Below are positions 1 through 12,023 of a stretch of DNA of 64,000 bases, piece after piece; position 1 is the stretch's first letter; every line of letters starts with the position of its first letter. The DNA is from Holothuria scabra. Taxonomy: Eukaryota > Echinodermata > Holothuroidea > Aspidochirotida > Holothuriidae. The stretch lies in the NCBI GenBank assembly GCA_037179385.1, contig CM074200.1, positions 31,561,884-31,625,883 on the forward strand. The letters run 5' to 3'. A program made the translations under genes and the position numbers. The notes below the pieces were generated by a model. It was given only the letters and a program-made list of their open reading frames with translations, searched no databases and was not told the origin of the DNA.

Positions 1-740
1 TCCCTCCCTACAGCCACACCAACAATTCTGGAAATTGAACAATTGAGATTTTACAAGCCATTGTAATAGCAAACACACCATTTCCGTCTTGATCACGGTT
101 CTTAAATTTACCTCATATATCATCACAGATATAATGATTTCAACACTTCAATCATATAATTTACATGGAAAGAGGAAACAAAATCTATCCTCTACCCCAA
201 TACTTATATATCTCTCTCTCATATATTGTAAGGGAATGCTTCCTCTAACAAATTAATTGATAATGTTATCAGCTTACAACATGTGTTTATGAGAGGGATC
301 CATTTCACCATTTCCTTCAATTGTGATAAATACTAAAGGGACCTTCAAAATTAACAATGAAGAGGCTTTGGAAAATCTATTAAAAGATTATAATGATAAA
401 ATTAAAGGTCTTCTATTTTTATGAAAATATTTTCATGAAAATACTTTCTTTCACTTTTAATTTCTCATATACACCAGCGGAATTGGAATATGAGCAATAG
501 TACAGTTATTGACCGTATTTGCAGTTTCCCCCCGAGTTTTATGAATTGTGAGGTGGAAGCAGTCCGTGGTTGTGAAACCTAAGGCCCATGGGTCACAGTC
601 CGGCCCATGACAAGGATCCATCCCACCCATTAGGAAAGATAATTATTGCAAATCTTTTTTCAGTCAACAGATGACAATAGGCTAACCATGTCCCACTAAA
701 TCATGGAATACACTTCATTCATATGCAACTGCACAGCCTA
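1..740. other. AT-rich sequence, no gene seen
   Basis: No convincing reading frame, RNA gene or repeat family was recognised here. The sequence is AT-rich with short microsatellite-like runs such as TATATCTCTCTCTC near 208-222. It is probably intronic or intergenic. Confidence 0.5.
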
Positions 741-894
741 TAGACCTATTTCCAAATAGCAATTACAATGAATTGTGGGATAGAGTTTTGGGTGTGCGTC
801 AATTTTCACCACAGTAAAATGCAATTGACAAAAATGACAAACACCAAATCCCTATCCCACAATCCTTTGTAATTGCTATTCGGAAATAGGTCTA
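741..894. mobile_element. Foldback MITE with TA flanks
   Basis: The two ends are inverted copies over about 43 bp with few mismatches. The left arm begins TAGACCTATTTCCAAATAGC, and the right arm is the complement, ending GAAATAGGTCTA. The arms enclose about 70 bp of unrelated sequence. TA at both borders fits a TA target duplication, as in Tc1/mariner-type elements. There is no coding capacity. The inverted repeat is seen directly; the superfamily is a guess. Confidence 0.7.
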
Positions 895-2415
895 TTAAGT
901 AATACTATTAAATTAATTAATGTCTATTTTTGTGTTCTTGTGAAAAAGCATAAATGGAGGACATTCTACCTGTGCACTATCATCCACTAGTTGTAAACAG
1001 TTTGCATGTGTACTGTAGATAAATTGGACCAATACAATATGCCAAGTTCTCTGTTTGGCTGTTACCGGTATTTGTGTTTCAATCCAAAACACTGAGTATA
1101 GCATACAGTCACTGGTCCATAACAACCATTACACTGTACTGTATGTTTCCCAGATCCCACTGCTGCAAAAGGTATGGTATGTTGGACAATCCTGTACAAG
1201 TCTGTGAGGTAAATAACTCTCTCCAGCTTTGGTATCAGCAGATAGGGAGAACTACAGTATTACTTCTCCATTAGCTAATACAATGAAAGTAGTAATAAGA
1301 GCAATTTTTTATGAGGTGGAATTACTGTATGCCAATCTGTCAGGTGGCTGTCTCACAAAAAGAATGCCTGAGGGGGACCTTTTGTACAGTGGCAATAAAT
1401 GTTGACAGAAAGTTTATCTTCTTTTTTATTTTTTTTTTGGGGGGGGGGAGGGGAGGGGAAGAGAAGGGTGATGATCTTTGCAAACTGTAAATGATTTAAT
1501 ACTTTGCTCATTAGATTCATACAGGTTGTTTTCACAATTACAGTATGTCAGCAAGTTATAAAGGGAAGGTTGAATAAGAAAGTGTAAAATTGTCCCAAAA
1601 TTGATGTATAGTAGAGGCTTAAATTTTCTGAGGGAAAACTCACTTTTTGCAATGTATGTCTCTCAGCATACAGTTTGAAAGAAAAAGTGGTTAAGTAATT
1701 TGTAAACCCCCCCCCCCCCCCCCCCCCTCTTAATCCCCCATTTTCCTTGATGATCCAATTTTCAGTCAATTCGTATATAGTTCTCTTCTCAAAATGCAGT
1801 GGTATGATTTATACAGTACCTTCACTACCATTATGTTCACCCCGAACTGCCTGTGTAGTACAATGATTTACCACCTAAGGAGTGTAAATTGAACACAATA
1901 TCACTGCTCCTTCCTTTCCCTACAAAACAAAGTACCATAATTATTTGTTTCATGGTAGTCTGTACAGATCAAAACTTGTGACTCTTCCATTAATATCAAT
2001 GGAACTATAATTTGAGCTTTTAGCTGTCCCAGGGGGGTACAACTGATACTCAAACAGGTCAAAGCAAAAGAAAAGTGGTTACAAAGTGATGCTTTTATTG
2101 ATAATTTTTGACAACTAACTGTAAAACAAAAGTTGACAAGGGTAATAATCTTGGGCGACTTGAAAGAGGACCGTGGGTCTCTTCAAGATGAATTCATAAA
2201 TGGAAATCCAACAATAATAATCAAAATGCAGACTGCAAGCAGTATTAGGGGTAAATGGAAATATATGTTAGGCTAAATAGTGATACAGGCAGATAAAAAT
2301 TTCTATGCACATTTGAATTAGGGGAGGAAAACCACTTTTATAAGGGAGAGGATGGGGGGGGGGAGAGAATTCATGAGAACATTACATGTACAGTAGTTTT
2401 CCAACAATTTTAATT
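895..2415. other. Unassigned sequence with homopolymer tracts
   Basis: No gene is recognised. The stretch holds a G-rich run with adjoining T tract near 1430-1465 and an uninterrupted C tract of about 21 bases at 1707-1727. Short ORFs here have no recognisable similarity and are not called as genes. Confidence 0.5.
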
Positions 2416-2419
2416 TTCA

Positions 2420-2592
2420 GAAACCCAAATGCATAACCAAAACACTCTCAGTACAGTACATACTGTGTAGTATATGAGGTCTACAAACTATGCATATTTT
2501 GAACTAGCTTTCAAACAAACAACTGTGCCAATTGAAAACTTTTGTGTACTACACAAAATGTAGTTTGGGATGAGAGTAGATAATTGCCTTAT
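2420..2592. mobile_element. Degraded family A MITE fragment
   Basis: The words CACTCTCAGTAC, a diverged GTGCCAATTGAAAAC and GTAGTTTGGGATGAGAG occur in the same order as in the right half of full-length family A copies, for example at 16862-17166. The left half is missing and the terminal TTAA is not preserved. This is an old, truncated copy. Confidence 0.6.
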
Positions 2593-2971
2593 ATAGCATG
2601 GTGTCCCTTTAAATTCACAGCATGCCTTAGATTGGACCCCTGGGCCCAATGCCACTTGGAAGAACTTTGCAATCAATTAAGTTGTTTCAGCTACTTCAAG
2701 CATGATCTGAGACACCCTATATTGGTATGATAAAATACAGGTTACATTCATGCTTCTAATTTGTTGTGCTACTGTACAGTATGTGCAATTGCCAAAGAGG
2801 GCAGCTTTGATAGGTGCTCCATAGTTGCAAACCCTACCCCCACATCTGAATTGGCACATTCCACCATAGCAATTTAAAGACATTTCACTAATGTGTCAGT
2901 ACTTTTTTTTCTTTCTACTTACAGTACTGTGCTTCTTAATTTCAGGAGACTTTTAACTTAAGGACAATGCA

Positions 2972-3070
2972 TTTATATCATGTGACAAACTCAGATACCA
3001 CTTACACCCCACAGTGCCTTTGATTGGCTGGGGTGTCCATGTTGCTTTCTAAGAAGCAATGCCACGACAA
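2972..3070. repeat. Dispersed repeat D, copy 1
   Basis: About 95 bp starting near ATCATGTGACAAACTCAGAT and running through a TTACACCCCACA core to AAGAAGCAA recurs at 17740-17838 in the same orientation, with roughly 85 percent identity by eye. Neither copy shows inverted ends. The family type is unknown. Confidence 0.6.
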
Positions 3071-4077
3071 GTAGGAAGCGAACTGAAATCTTCTTTGAGT
3101 GAATTTCACTCTTTTGGAATTAATTTTTAACTCTTCTTTGGAATTAATTTCACTCTTCTTGTAGAAAAAATTAACACTCCAGTGAGGTAGATTCACAGTT
3201 TTCACACTATTTACGTAACAGAGACCAACCAACTTCCTGAGGACATTGTGTATAGATCTGAACATTGAGAAAATCATAGCAGACCCAAGTATCACTTCCC
3301 AAAATACCATGAATTTTCCAGGACTTTTGGAAAAATTGATGATGTCCCTGACTTCTGAGGCCTGGTAATTCAAATTTGTGATTTCCCTGACTTTTGAGGA
3401 TTTTCAAGCAATTTTGGAGCATTGACTGCCAATATTCAACCTTGTAAAACACCTCCCACCTCCTTTGATCTTTAACAAGACACTGACACAAGTGTAGAAT
3501 ATGACGACATAAAGCATACCAAGAAATTTTTCTCTCTCTCTCACTCTTGTGAACCTTTTTCATGACCATCGTCATCATCAACATCAGAATCATGCAAGCA
3601 AAGCATTGGAGATGCTACATATTTCTTGACACTATTTCCCTAAAGTCAGATCAAACATGCACCAATGAAGTGAATCTATGAGCCCTGGGATTGTAAATAT
3701 TGCAGGGAATGACATTCATGCCTTCAAAGAAAGAATTTATAGCAGCGGTAGTCTGTAAATGTCAAGTATAACATGATTAGCATGAATACTCCATTGTCCC
3801 ATCACATTCAATGACAAGGACCTTACCTTTTGAATAAGAATGATACTTTTTTCAACACCTTGCTGACAGGCTTCTTATATTTCACTCTGTGATGGTTATT
3901 ATTCTGGAAAGAGTTGGCCTTTACAAATATACTGTACCTCTGGCCATGAATTGTTTAACCTGCAAACTTTGATTCACTGATTCCTTAAAAGAATGAGGAT
4001 TTTGATAAGTTTGTTTAGGCAAGTATCTGTTGGTACAGTTGAAAATGAATGCTGCCTCAAGCATCATCAAGTGGGCC
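3071..4077. other. Unassigned sequence with short internal repeats
   Basis: No gene is recognised. Around 3095-3180 the phrase TTGGAATTAATTT is repeated and interleaved with CACTCTTC. Around 3310-3410 the phrase CCCTGACTT recurs. The overlapping minus-strand ORFs of 123 and 128 codons at 3002-3593 show no domain I recognise and are low in complexity. Confidence 0.4.
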
Positions 4078-4316
4078 TTAAAGGGCAAGAGCAAGAAGGC
4101 CCAAGATTATTTTAAAGCAAAAGTTACATTTCATAGTTTTTCCCCTCCTACTCTTCAAAAGTAGCTTTTATAAAATTTTAGGACTTCAATATATTGAATG
4201 TATCAAGGTTAACCAAGCAGTTGCTCCAGGAAAATTTCACAATTGAACAGCCAATCAGAAAACTGGATAGTCTACTTCCACTTATTCAGGTTGGAATGAT
4301 TGCACTTCCCCTTTAA
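4078..4316. mobile_element. Family B TTAA MITE
   Basis: The element starts TTAAAGGGCAAGAGCA and ends in CACTTCCCCTTTAA, with TTAA at both borders. Internal landmarks of the family are present: CTTCAAAAGTAGC, TTTTAGGACTTCAATAT, ACCAAGCAGT and CCAATCAGAAAACTGGA. It is non-coding and about 240 bp long. Confidence 0.8.
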
Positions 4317-4647
4317 GTACAGTAGTAGAGTCAAATAAAAAACTGAAATCCAATGACATCCTCAGGCATACCATGTAGACATGCTACAAAATTGCAGCCT
4401 GGATAATTCATGCATTACTCAACACACTGTGGACAAGGAAATTAGTGATCAAAATTGCGAGCAAATTTCAACCTTTTCGGAACTGAACTTAAACCAGGAC
4501 TGATTTCTTGCTGTGTCACCATTAAATGGTCGATAATTTGCTTTATAGCTGGGTACTGTAGTGCTACTCTAATCAGAACCATTGTGCACTGAAACTGTGA
4601 TTTGCTTAATATGACACTACTAAACCAAAAGTATTTCACCATTCGAT

Positions 4648-4894
4648 TTAAAGGGCAAGAGCATTTGCCACAAACCTGTCTTGCGACAAAAGCTAAATCT
4701 CTTAATTCTTCAAAGTGTTTTTTTTTTATAAATATTTTAGGATTTTAATGTTGTATATTCCAAGCAGTTACTTCTGTTAAATTTCACAATTAGGATGAGA
4801 AAAAATGTTTGTCACATGATCCTCATGAGTCAATCATGAAACAGGACATTCCACTATAACAGTTCAAGTTGGGTTGAGTGCATTTCCCCTTTAA
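4648..4894. mobile_element. Family B TTAA MITE
   Basis: It starts TTAAAGGGCAAGAGCA and ends CATTTCCCCTTTAA. The family core CAATCATGAAACAGGACA is intact near 4832-4849. TTAA flanks both ends. It lies only about 330 bp from the previous family B copy, in the same orientation. Confidence 0.82.
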
Positions 4895-5354
4895 TTTCAA
4901 TTGTAGAATATAAAGAAGGCAATATCTGCAGGGCCTATGGAGTGACTATTGTCTGGTGTCATTCTCTAGCAATATCTATTATCAAAAAGAGCCCTTATGT
5001 TTAAATTTATACCTCTCTTTGAGATAAGAAGTCCTATTGAAGCAAAATGGTACCTTTCCTGCCAAATGACATATTCACCTCAAAAGTGAAAGTACTGTGA
5101 TATTAAACAAAAGATGATGTCAGCAGCGGAAGATATCTTAATGTTCATATCACGTCAACACTGATTGAATAAAAAATTGCTCTAATTTGTGTGATGAAAT
5201 GGAATGTCAATTTTGACAACTTTAGGTGATCAAGCTCATTTGTTCTACTTAATACGTGCAAGGGATGATAAAAAGCGACACATTTTGAATTTGCAGGTGG
5301 AATGATACAATTACAGAGTATGTGCTAGCATAAATGATGATCCCCACCCAAATA

Positions 5355-5740
5355 AGAGGCCTAAAATCCTCTCATCCCAAACTACAATTTTTGTAATAGT
5401 CATGTTTGTATCAAAGTTATAATTGCATTAAAGGAAATTTACTCACTCCAACTTAGCTAGTCCACAGAAATTCTCAACTGCCACAGCTCTTTGATTGACA
5501 GAAGTTCAAAAAATGCAGAGAGCCGAAGTTCATATTACACAACATTTACAGTATTAATTAATACTGTACTGAGAGTGTTTTGATTACAAATTGGGGTCAA
5601 GTACACCCACCCTCAGGCAAGGAACTGGAATTGTATCTGAATGAGCATGGATTTTATAGTGGTGGTTGGAGGGGCTTAAAGGCATACTGTACCTTAGGAG
5701 AACTGGAACTGTTTTGGGTGAGAGAATTACTGTAGGTCTT
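5355..5740. mobile_element. Diverged family A MITE with inner insertion
   Basis: The left end (CCTCTCATCCCAAACTACAA), the central ACACAACATTTACAG..GAGAGTGTTTTGATTAC block and the right end (AACTGTTTTGGGTGAGAGAA) are in family A order. About 65 extra bases near 5400-5460 separate the left end from the ACAGAAATTCTCAA block. It is an old copy with eroded termini. Confidence 0.65.
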
Positions 5741-5787
5741 AAGCGGATGAAGTACTGCTTACATAACTCCATCCAACAAAAGTTAAG

Positions 5788-6087
5788 TTAAAGGCCTGAT
5801 TCTCTCACTCCAAACAATTCCAATTCTCCTAATTAACCTCCTTACTTAAGCCCCTCCCACAACTGTCCTCATCTAGACAATGTTTCATTTTTTTTTTTCT
5901 TTGTTTCAGGGTAAGTATACAAGACCCTAATGTGAATGAAAACAACCTCAGTACAGTATAGTGCTGTGTAATGTGAGCTTTGGTACTCAGCACTGTTTGA
6001 GGGAACTTAAGCTGTCAATCAAATTTCTGAGCCAATTGAGATTCTTTGTGGAATCACTACATTTGGGGTGAGAGGGTTAGCCCTCTA
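5788..6087. mobile_element. Family A TTAA MITE
   Basis: It starts TTAAAGGCCTGATTCTCTCA and ends in TTTGGGGTGAGAGGGTTAGC followed by CCTCTAA. It is about 300 bp, in the opposite orientation to the copy just upstream. A T-rich tract near 5888-5901 sits where other copies have CAATCTCAGTTTATTGC. Confidence 0.78.
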
Positions 6088-6092
6088 ATGGT

Positions 6093-7855
6093 AATATGCA
6101 ACATTAAAATAAAAGGTGGAGGAAAATGAATGCAGTATCCCATTCCATGCATCCATTGGCAGCTGTTTAATTCCTTATCCCTGTCAAGCAAACAAAAAAA
6201 GCTTTACATCATGATGATTCCATTATTTTCTTCACTCAATTGTGCAAAATTACAGCTGTAGCGCAGTACTTAAGTAACTTACATGAGGAGAAAAGATAGC
6301 TCTAGCTTCCTGTGATGACATCATGTTAGGCCAATTATTCTCAACTTTTGAGCTGTCTGGCTGGAAAGAGTACCATTTCATTTTAGTATATAAATCTTTT
6401 AGGAGTGGTATTTCCAAACATATGTGGGCTATTTTTGATTTACTGGTATAAGTATGCACTACGCACACAACTTACACTTCATAGGAACTTTACTTATATT
6501 CCAATGAAATCATCAAGCCCAAGAGAGCCAGACAGTAGGGGTGGTATCATCAGTGCATGGAGGGTAGGAGTAAAAAAGTCCTCCCTTGGATAAAATCAAA
6601 ATTATCATTGCCTTTCTTTAGTTAAGCATATTGCCATCCTGAGAAAATATCCCCCCCCCCCTCCCAGTCAATGAAAACTATCTTGGTCTCTTTGGAACTT
6701 TTCCTAATAAGAGCTATACAGAGGCATATCATTCTGTATGCCAGGCAGTTCTGTTTAAGCAGGGACTACACCTACAAATTTTTTTGCTCATTTTAAATTA
6801 GGACACATGTTGTTACATAGGTCTTAACTTGAATGAATAACAGGTGTATGACCATTTATCCAACGTTTTGTCTAAATTCGTTATGTTTAGATCTCCATAG
6901 TAACATCAATCACCACCATCTTGAAGTCTTGAACTTTAAGCTGCTACCTGCTGTTACAATCTCTTTACTGCCAGCAAATTTATCCAAAGATCAATGGTGA
7001 CAGACAGCTATTAAACCCTGATGACTTTATTTTTAGTGTTCAGCACCCCAATAACAATATGGACTTGCAAGATTACTGGGGACCTGCCTCAAGGTACAGT
7101 ATATATTCAGATTTGATTTAAAAGTGAAAAAGAAAAAAATACACTTCACCTTCGATAAAAATCCGTCTCTAGATTGTAATCAGTTACACATGGCTAGCAA
7201 GTCTTCTGGGATTGTTGAAAATATGATGCAAGTTTGATACAGTGCATGATCTTATAGCAGACATGGACTACAGTATGTATGAGAACCCTACTCTAGAAAT
7301 CCCACAAAACCATTTCATAACACCAATAGCTAGACCCTGGAAATACTTCTCTCAATTTCTGTTCCAAATTTAAGCCTATAAGGAATGGCCTATAAAACAG
7401 TTAGGAATGTGGCATCATCTGAAAACTAGCTTTAAACCCAACTTTAAAGAAAAATAGTGTCTTTTTATTTCTTTTCCTGTTACAATTTTGAAGTTCTTTC
7501 TTGAGAGTAATAGCTGGAAGTTTATGGTTTATATACCATGATTACCTTTGAATTTAACCAAACTCCTTTTGAGAGGATGTTTTAAAGAATACATACAGAT
7601 CAGAAACACATCTAATTCACATCAAACAGGTTAATGTGCTGGTGCATCAACTGTATGATCCTACTGTAACATATTTTTTGCAAATTGCTCTTAGAGGTAC
7701 CTCTGTCAATATCTCTTGCATTCTTTCCCATTGGTCCAAGATGTGACTGCATGGGCCAAGTTCATAGTTTGAATCACACATGAAGCTATTTTCTGTGGTG
7801 TTACATAAACTTTTCATGGTAAAAGGTAAACCTCAAATGCAATGCCACATTTCCT
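6093..7855. other. Unassigned sequence
   Basis: Nothing beyond short ORFs without similarity and a C tract near 6650-6662 was found. No splice-flanked coding segment was convincing. Confidence 0.4.
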
Positions 7856-7860
7856 TCCTC

Positions 7861-8100
7861 AGAGGTCAAGAGCAGTCTCCCAACTTATTTTGGAGCAATT
7901 ACGGCTAAACATCAACATTTTCTACTTATTTCTGTTTGAAGGTATCTTTCATCATTATTAGACTATAATATTGCATTTCCAGGGTTAAACAAGCAGTAAA
8001 TTCCACATTTAAAGAGGAAAAATGATGTCACATGACCCTCAACAGCCAATCATGAAACAGGACAGTCTGCTAAGTTGGGATGACTGCTCTTGCCCTTTAA
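7861..8100. mobile_element. Family B TTAA MITE, left end eroded
   Basis: The left end reads GAGGTCAAGAGCAGTC in place of the full TTAAAGGGCAAGAGC. The right end is intact, GACTGCTCTTGCCCTTTAA. The core CCAATCATGAAACAGGACAG is perfect. Confidence 0.8.
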
Positions 8101-9174
8101 ATGACTTAAAATGCACTCAAAACCAGCCAGCTGTACACCATGGGTATTACTATTACACATGCAGGTTCTAATGGGGACATATCCTTCACTCTCACTTCAA
8201 CAGGTGCTTGGACATATCTTTTTCTCACACATGTGTTTGTTAATATAATTAAGTTAATCTTTTCAGGAATCACAAATTGCACATTGCAGGTTAATCCCTC
8301 TTAGAAAAATATACTTTGCCTGCAAAACCTACACTATGATGTCAGCTGCCTGACTTGAAATGATGTATTCACTGTCCCTCTCATAGACCAACAGTATCAA
8401 GTCTATAATGTCACAGACTTGGTTCAATCAAACTGTCCCTACTGTATAGCAGCTGTTAATCAAAACCCAATATAGACCAAACTTCCAGTAGCTGCAGTTT
8501 CAGAATTGGTATACAAACTGAGAAAAAAATCGAGACTGACTTCTGTTCTTGAACTTGTGATTATTGGTAATAGATGTTTTAAATCTCAAGTTACACCCCT
8601 CTCAGCAGGACCAACCACCTCTGAAGGTCTAGGATCACCTTACCAAGGTCATACTTAATGAAACAGGAGCTGATAAGAGGTAAGATTAAACCACATGTGG
8701 TCTCCTATTTAAAACATTTAATTGCTACAAGTGGTTGAGCTCCTGGGGGCATGCAAAGTCTCTCAATAATTTTCTTTAATCCTTCCTAAAAGCTTTGTTC
8801 CCTTAAAAATATTCATTCTCAGGCTTGCTGTAACCATTGTTAAGACAACCCCCACAGGGAAGAGTTTTTAACAATTCTGATTTTTTCCTATGCATTGCAA
8901 AGCATTTAAAGTTAAAAAGTTTTAGGCAAAATTCACACGCACAGGTGGAAGATATAAAAAATACTACACCAGTACTAAATTGTCAAGCATGATTACAAAG
9001 TTGGATTCATTAAACCATGCTAATGCCTAATCGCACAAGTATGTTCACTGCTTTGACATTGCATTTCATTAGTGTTTGAGGACATTAAGGAGAAAAAAAA
9101 CACCTATGAAGCAATAAGACACAAGTGGAATCTGGGCAGTGAACGAAAAAGATGGCTGGTATGAGAAAACTAAA

Positions 9175-9428
9175 TTAAAGGTAAAAAGCAGTCCCCCAAA
9201 ACTTATTTTGAACAAAAAGCTAAATACCACAATTTTCATCTTATTTCTCTTCAAAGCATCTTTCATTACATTTATGACTTTACTATTGCATATTCAAGGT
9301 AAACCAAGCAGTCATTTCTGGTAAATTTCACATTTGAAGAGAAAAAACATTGTCACATGTCTCCCAACAGCCAATCATGAAACTGGACAGTCTACTACAC
9401 TTCTTCAATTTGGGACTGATTTTCAGGT
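9175..9428. mobile_element. Family B TTAA MITE
   Basis: It starts TTAAAGGTAAAAAGCAGTCC and contains CCAATCATGAAACTGGACAG. The right terminus is diverged (GGGACTGATTTTCAGGTGAG instead of GACTGCTCTTGCCC). A tRNA-derived SINE lies about 70 bp downstream. Confidence 0.78.
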
Positions 9429-9482
9429 GAGAATCAATGAGCAGACCTCATGGAGCTGTTGATTTGGTTTGGAGTGAGTGTT

Positions 9483-9500
9483 CCAACTGCATGTGAACTG
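9483..9500. repeat. Target-site duplication, left arm
   Basis: CCAACTGCATGTGAACTG is repeated without mismatch at 9718-9735, exactly flanking the SINE. Confidence 0.9.
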
Positions 9501-9717
9501 CGTGTTTGGTCTAATGGTAAGAGCATCTGCCTCGCACGCCGCGGGCCCGGGTTCGTTTCCCAGGTTGAGTCATACCAAAGACACCAAAAAAGGAACCTAC
9601 TGCCATTGTGCGTGATGCTCAGCAAAAGCAATGGAGTAGGGAAAACAAGCCAATGAGCCACAAGTGGAAAAAAGGCCGTGGCCAGCTCAAATTGAACCAA
9701 TAGGTTGGAAACTCTAA
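9501..9717 (+). mobile_element. Full-length tRNA-derived SINE
   Basis: The first 70 bp are tRNA-like. They contain a box A match (TGGTCTAATGGT), AGAGCATCTGCC, and a box B match (GGTTCGTTTCCC), which form an internal RNA polymerase III promoter. A non-tRNA body follows, with the landmarks AGCAATGGAGTAGGGAAAAC, CCACAAGTGGAAAAAAGGCC and GGTTGGAAACT. The element is bounded by perfect 18-bp direct repeats, CCAACTGCATGTGAACTG, at 9483-9500 and 9718-9735. Repeats of that kind are the target duplication expected of LINE-mediated insertion. Five further copies or fragments occur in the window. Confidence 0.9.
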
Positions 9718-9735
9718 CCAACTGCATGTGAACTG
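9718..9735. repeat. Target-site duplication, right arm
   Basis: Exact repeat of 9483-9500. It follows the SINE end GGTTGGAAACTCTAA directly. Confidence 0.9.
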
Positions 9736-9779
9736 GTTGAAGTATACCAACCGAAGAAAATATCTGAAGTGCAGTCAAG

Positions 9780-10849
9780 CCATCTTGTTTTTACCAAATA
9801 TCTAATTCTCAATTATGATAACATGTAAAAAAGTTCTGTTGTCCTTGTAAGAGAAAGTAATTTCAAATAGTACAAGGCAAAGGTGACCACCAAAAAATTT
9901 GAAAAGGGGAAAAATAATCTGGAAAAAAAAAATGCAGGGGGACATTCTAGAGCACTTTTGACAATTGCACTAAAAATTAATTCCTAGATCATCATGTGGG
10001 AGCCAATATGCATAAAGGCCACTGTGATATTGAAAACCCTTGGTAAGATCTTTATGAACCTGAGCAAAAGAAAATGTTTTTTACAATTTTTTAATTTTTT
10101 TTGCAACAAATACAGTATATTGTTAAGACCCAACACTACCAGTAAGTGCCAAAAGTGTGTTTATCCAATGCATACACACCACCTGAATAAATCACACATT
10201 TTTTATTAAAAATTTAATGATAATACCCAGAATTTCAATCATGAGGTAAATTTGTATACAACCCTTGTGAGTCAAATGTAAACAAACTCCACCACAAACA
10301 CTTTGCTTTGTCCTCATGTCAGGTGACATTCCAGGGGTTCATATGATATCAGTCCTTAAAAACCACAACATATCCCCTGTAGTACACCTAACAATCTAAA
10401 ACACAAAAGACCTTCAGGAGCACTCAGGACAACTTCAATGACAGCTAGGGGGGAGGAATGAGGACAAGGACAAGGACATACTTGATTTATATGTTGTTAA
10501 GATGGGGCTAGTCCATTCACTCAGAAGTTCAGTACTATGCATGTAGACCTTGATAGTTCATCAGGATAATGTTGACATGTGAGGCCAGCTCCATATCCTT
10601 GTAAACTAAAAGTGCTCAATTAAGAAGAACTTTGACAACTTCATGCAGGGAGTTGTAAGGGACCATTGACAACTCCCTGCCTTGAAAATAGGTTTCATCC
10701 AAAGTAAAAGAGTGAGGCAGCTATATTATATTATGCAAATTTATGATGCTTTATGAGCACCTGTTGACGCTTGTTCCATCTCAGTGGTGCACACAGGCAC
10801 TGGGATTTGGGGTGGCATTTACTGGGAATGGTAATATTGTAAATTAGCT
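9780..10849. other. Unassigned sequence with a short hairpin
   Basis: No gene is recognised. A perfect 12-bp stem, GCAGGGAGTTGT with its complement ACAACTCCCTGC, lies at about 10645-10680. Confidence 0.4.
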
Positions 10850-11175
10850 AAAGCAGCTCTGAGTTTGTTCATTAAATTCAGCAGATTTGACCAAACCTTT
10901 TAAGTTTTCTTCACATAGGGCCTACCAATGACAAATGGTCCAACTGAGGCAATCTCTGTATCTTACAAATTGATAACTGTACTATGAGTAAGTACTTAAG
11001 GGTTCAATTCAGTTTTCAAGAATTTGTGAATAGACACCAGAAAATACTAAATTCTAACTTTTTCCGTAACTATATTGGATAGAAACTCAACTCATTGGGC
11101 CAACTATAAGCATGGTAGAGAACCTTTAACACTCCCATTAGGTTGTCAATATCAACTCAATGAGCCCCTATAAGA
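10850..11175. mobile_element. Degraded family C TTAA MITE
   Basis: Family C words occur in order: GACAAATGGTC, GGCAATCTCTGTATC, GATAACTGTACTATGAGTAA, GAATTTGTGAATAGACACCAG and a final ATATCAACTCAATGAGCCCC. The left terminus is eroded (GCTCTGAGTTTGTTCATTAA). Compare the better preserved copy at 17163-17533. Confidence 0.7.
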
Positions 11176-11620
11176 ATGTATGAATTAAATTCTGTGAAAG
11201 AAGATCCTGGCTGCAAGTTTTTAAAATTATACTGTGAAAGATCCCTAAGAAGAATGGTGGGTCAAATTCTTAGATGACTGTTGAAGACACCCATTTTATC
11301 ATAACTCTTCATAACTCACCTCCCCTTCCTCTCCAACCACAGCATTCAGCTAAAGCAACTGGACTGCTAAAACCAAAACAATATTTTACTGACATATTGA
11401 GCTAATTGCTACTGTATACACAGATATAACCTAAACATCTCCAGTCTTTTAGGCTAGACTGAATCAAATTACTTTTCAAAAGAACAGGGGATCAAGACAT
11501 GCTCATCATGCCCAATAACCTTTCCAACCCCAACCCCTCCTGCCATCTTCAAGCTACTACCCCATCACATTCCCAAAACCTGCCCCTGCGTCTGCACTGA
11601 CACTGCTCTTTGAGACTGCC

Positions 11621-12023
11621 CAGGGCTCGATTTTTGTGGTTGTCCAATTGTCTGGGGCAACTTAAATCATATACGGACGACCAAAAGTTGAAAGTTGGTT
11701 GTCCGATGGACAACCGTTTTTCTCTCACAATGAATTTTATTCAAGCAGCCTGCTTTTCTATGTGATGGAAGAAGCCTATACTGCTGACTGAACAACTCTT
11801 TCAACTTTTTCCATCATACAATTTCAGACTTCAAGTGTTTTTGTCTTGCAAAAATAATACCTTTTTTATTCTTCGAGAGTGATGATAGGTAAACACAATA
11901 ACTGTGTTGTACTGTAATTGTGCGCAAAATGTTTCGAACAACCAAATTTTGTTTAGGACAACTAAAAATACTGAATTGGTTGTCCAAAGGACAACTATAA
12001 ATTTTTCCAAAAATTGAGGCCTG
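11621..12023. mobile_element. hAT-like inverted-repeat element
   Basis: The left end CAGGGCTCGATTTTTGTGG and the right end, read inverted as CAGGCCTCAATTTTTGG, are imperfect inverted repeats. Both are followed inward by GTTGTCC words. CA at the terminus and the CAGGGCTCGA word are typical of hAT-type ends. No clean 8-bp target duplication remains (only a CTGCC match), so the assignment is tentative. A perfect palindrome, GGTTGTCCGATGGACAACC less its middle base, lies near 11697-11715. Confidence 0.5.

Noticed and set aside
3002..3593. Overlapping minus-strand ORFs of 123 and 128 codons
   Set aside because: They overlap in different frames, lie over short repeats and dispersed repeat D, and show no recognisable protein family.
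9505..9570. A functional tRNA gene
   Set aside because: Box A and box B are present, but the cloverleaf is imperfect and the segment is the head of a repeated SINE with a target duplication.
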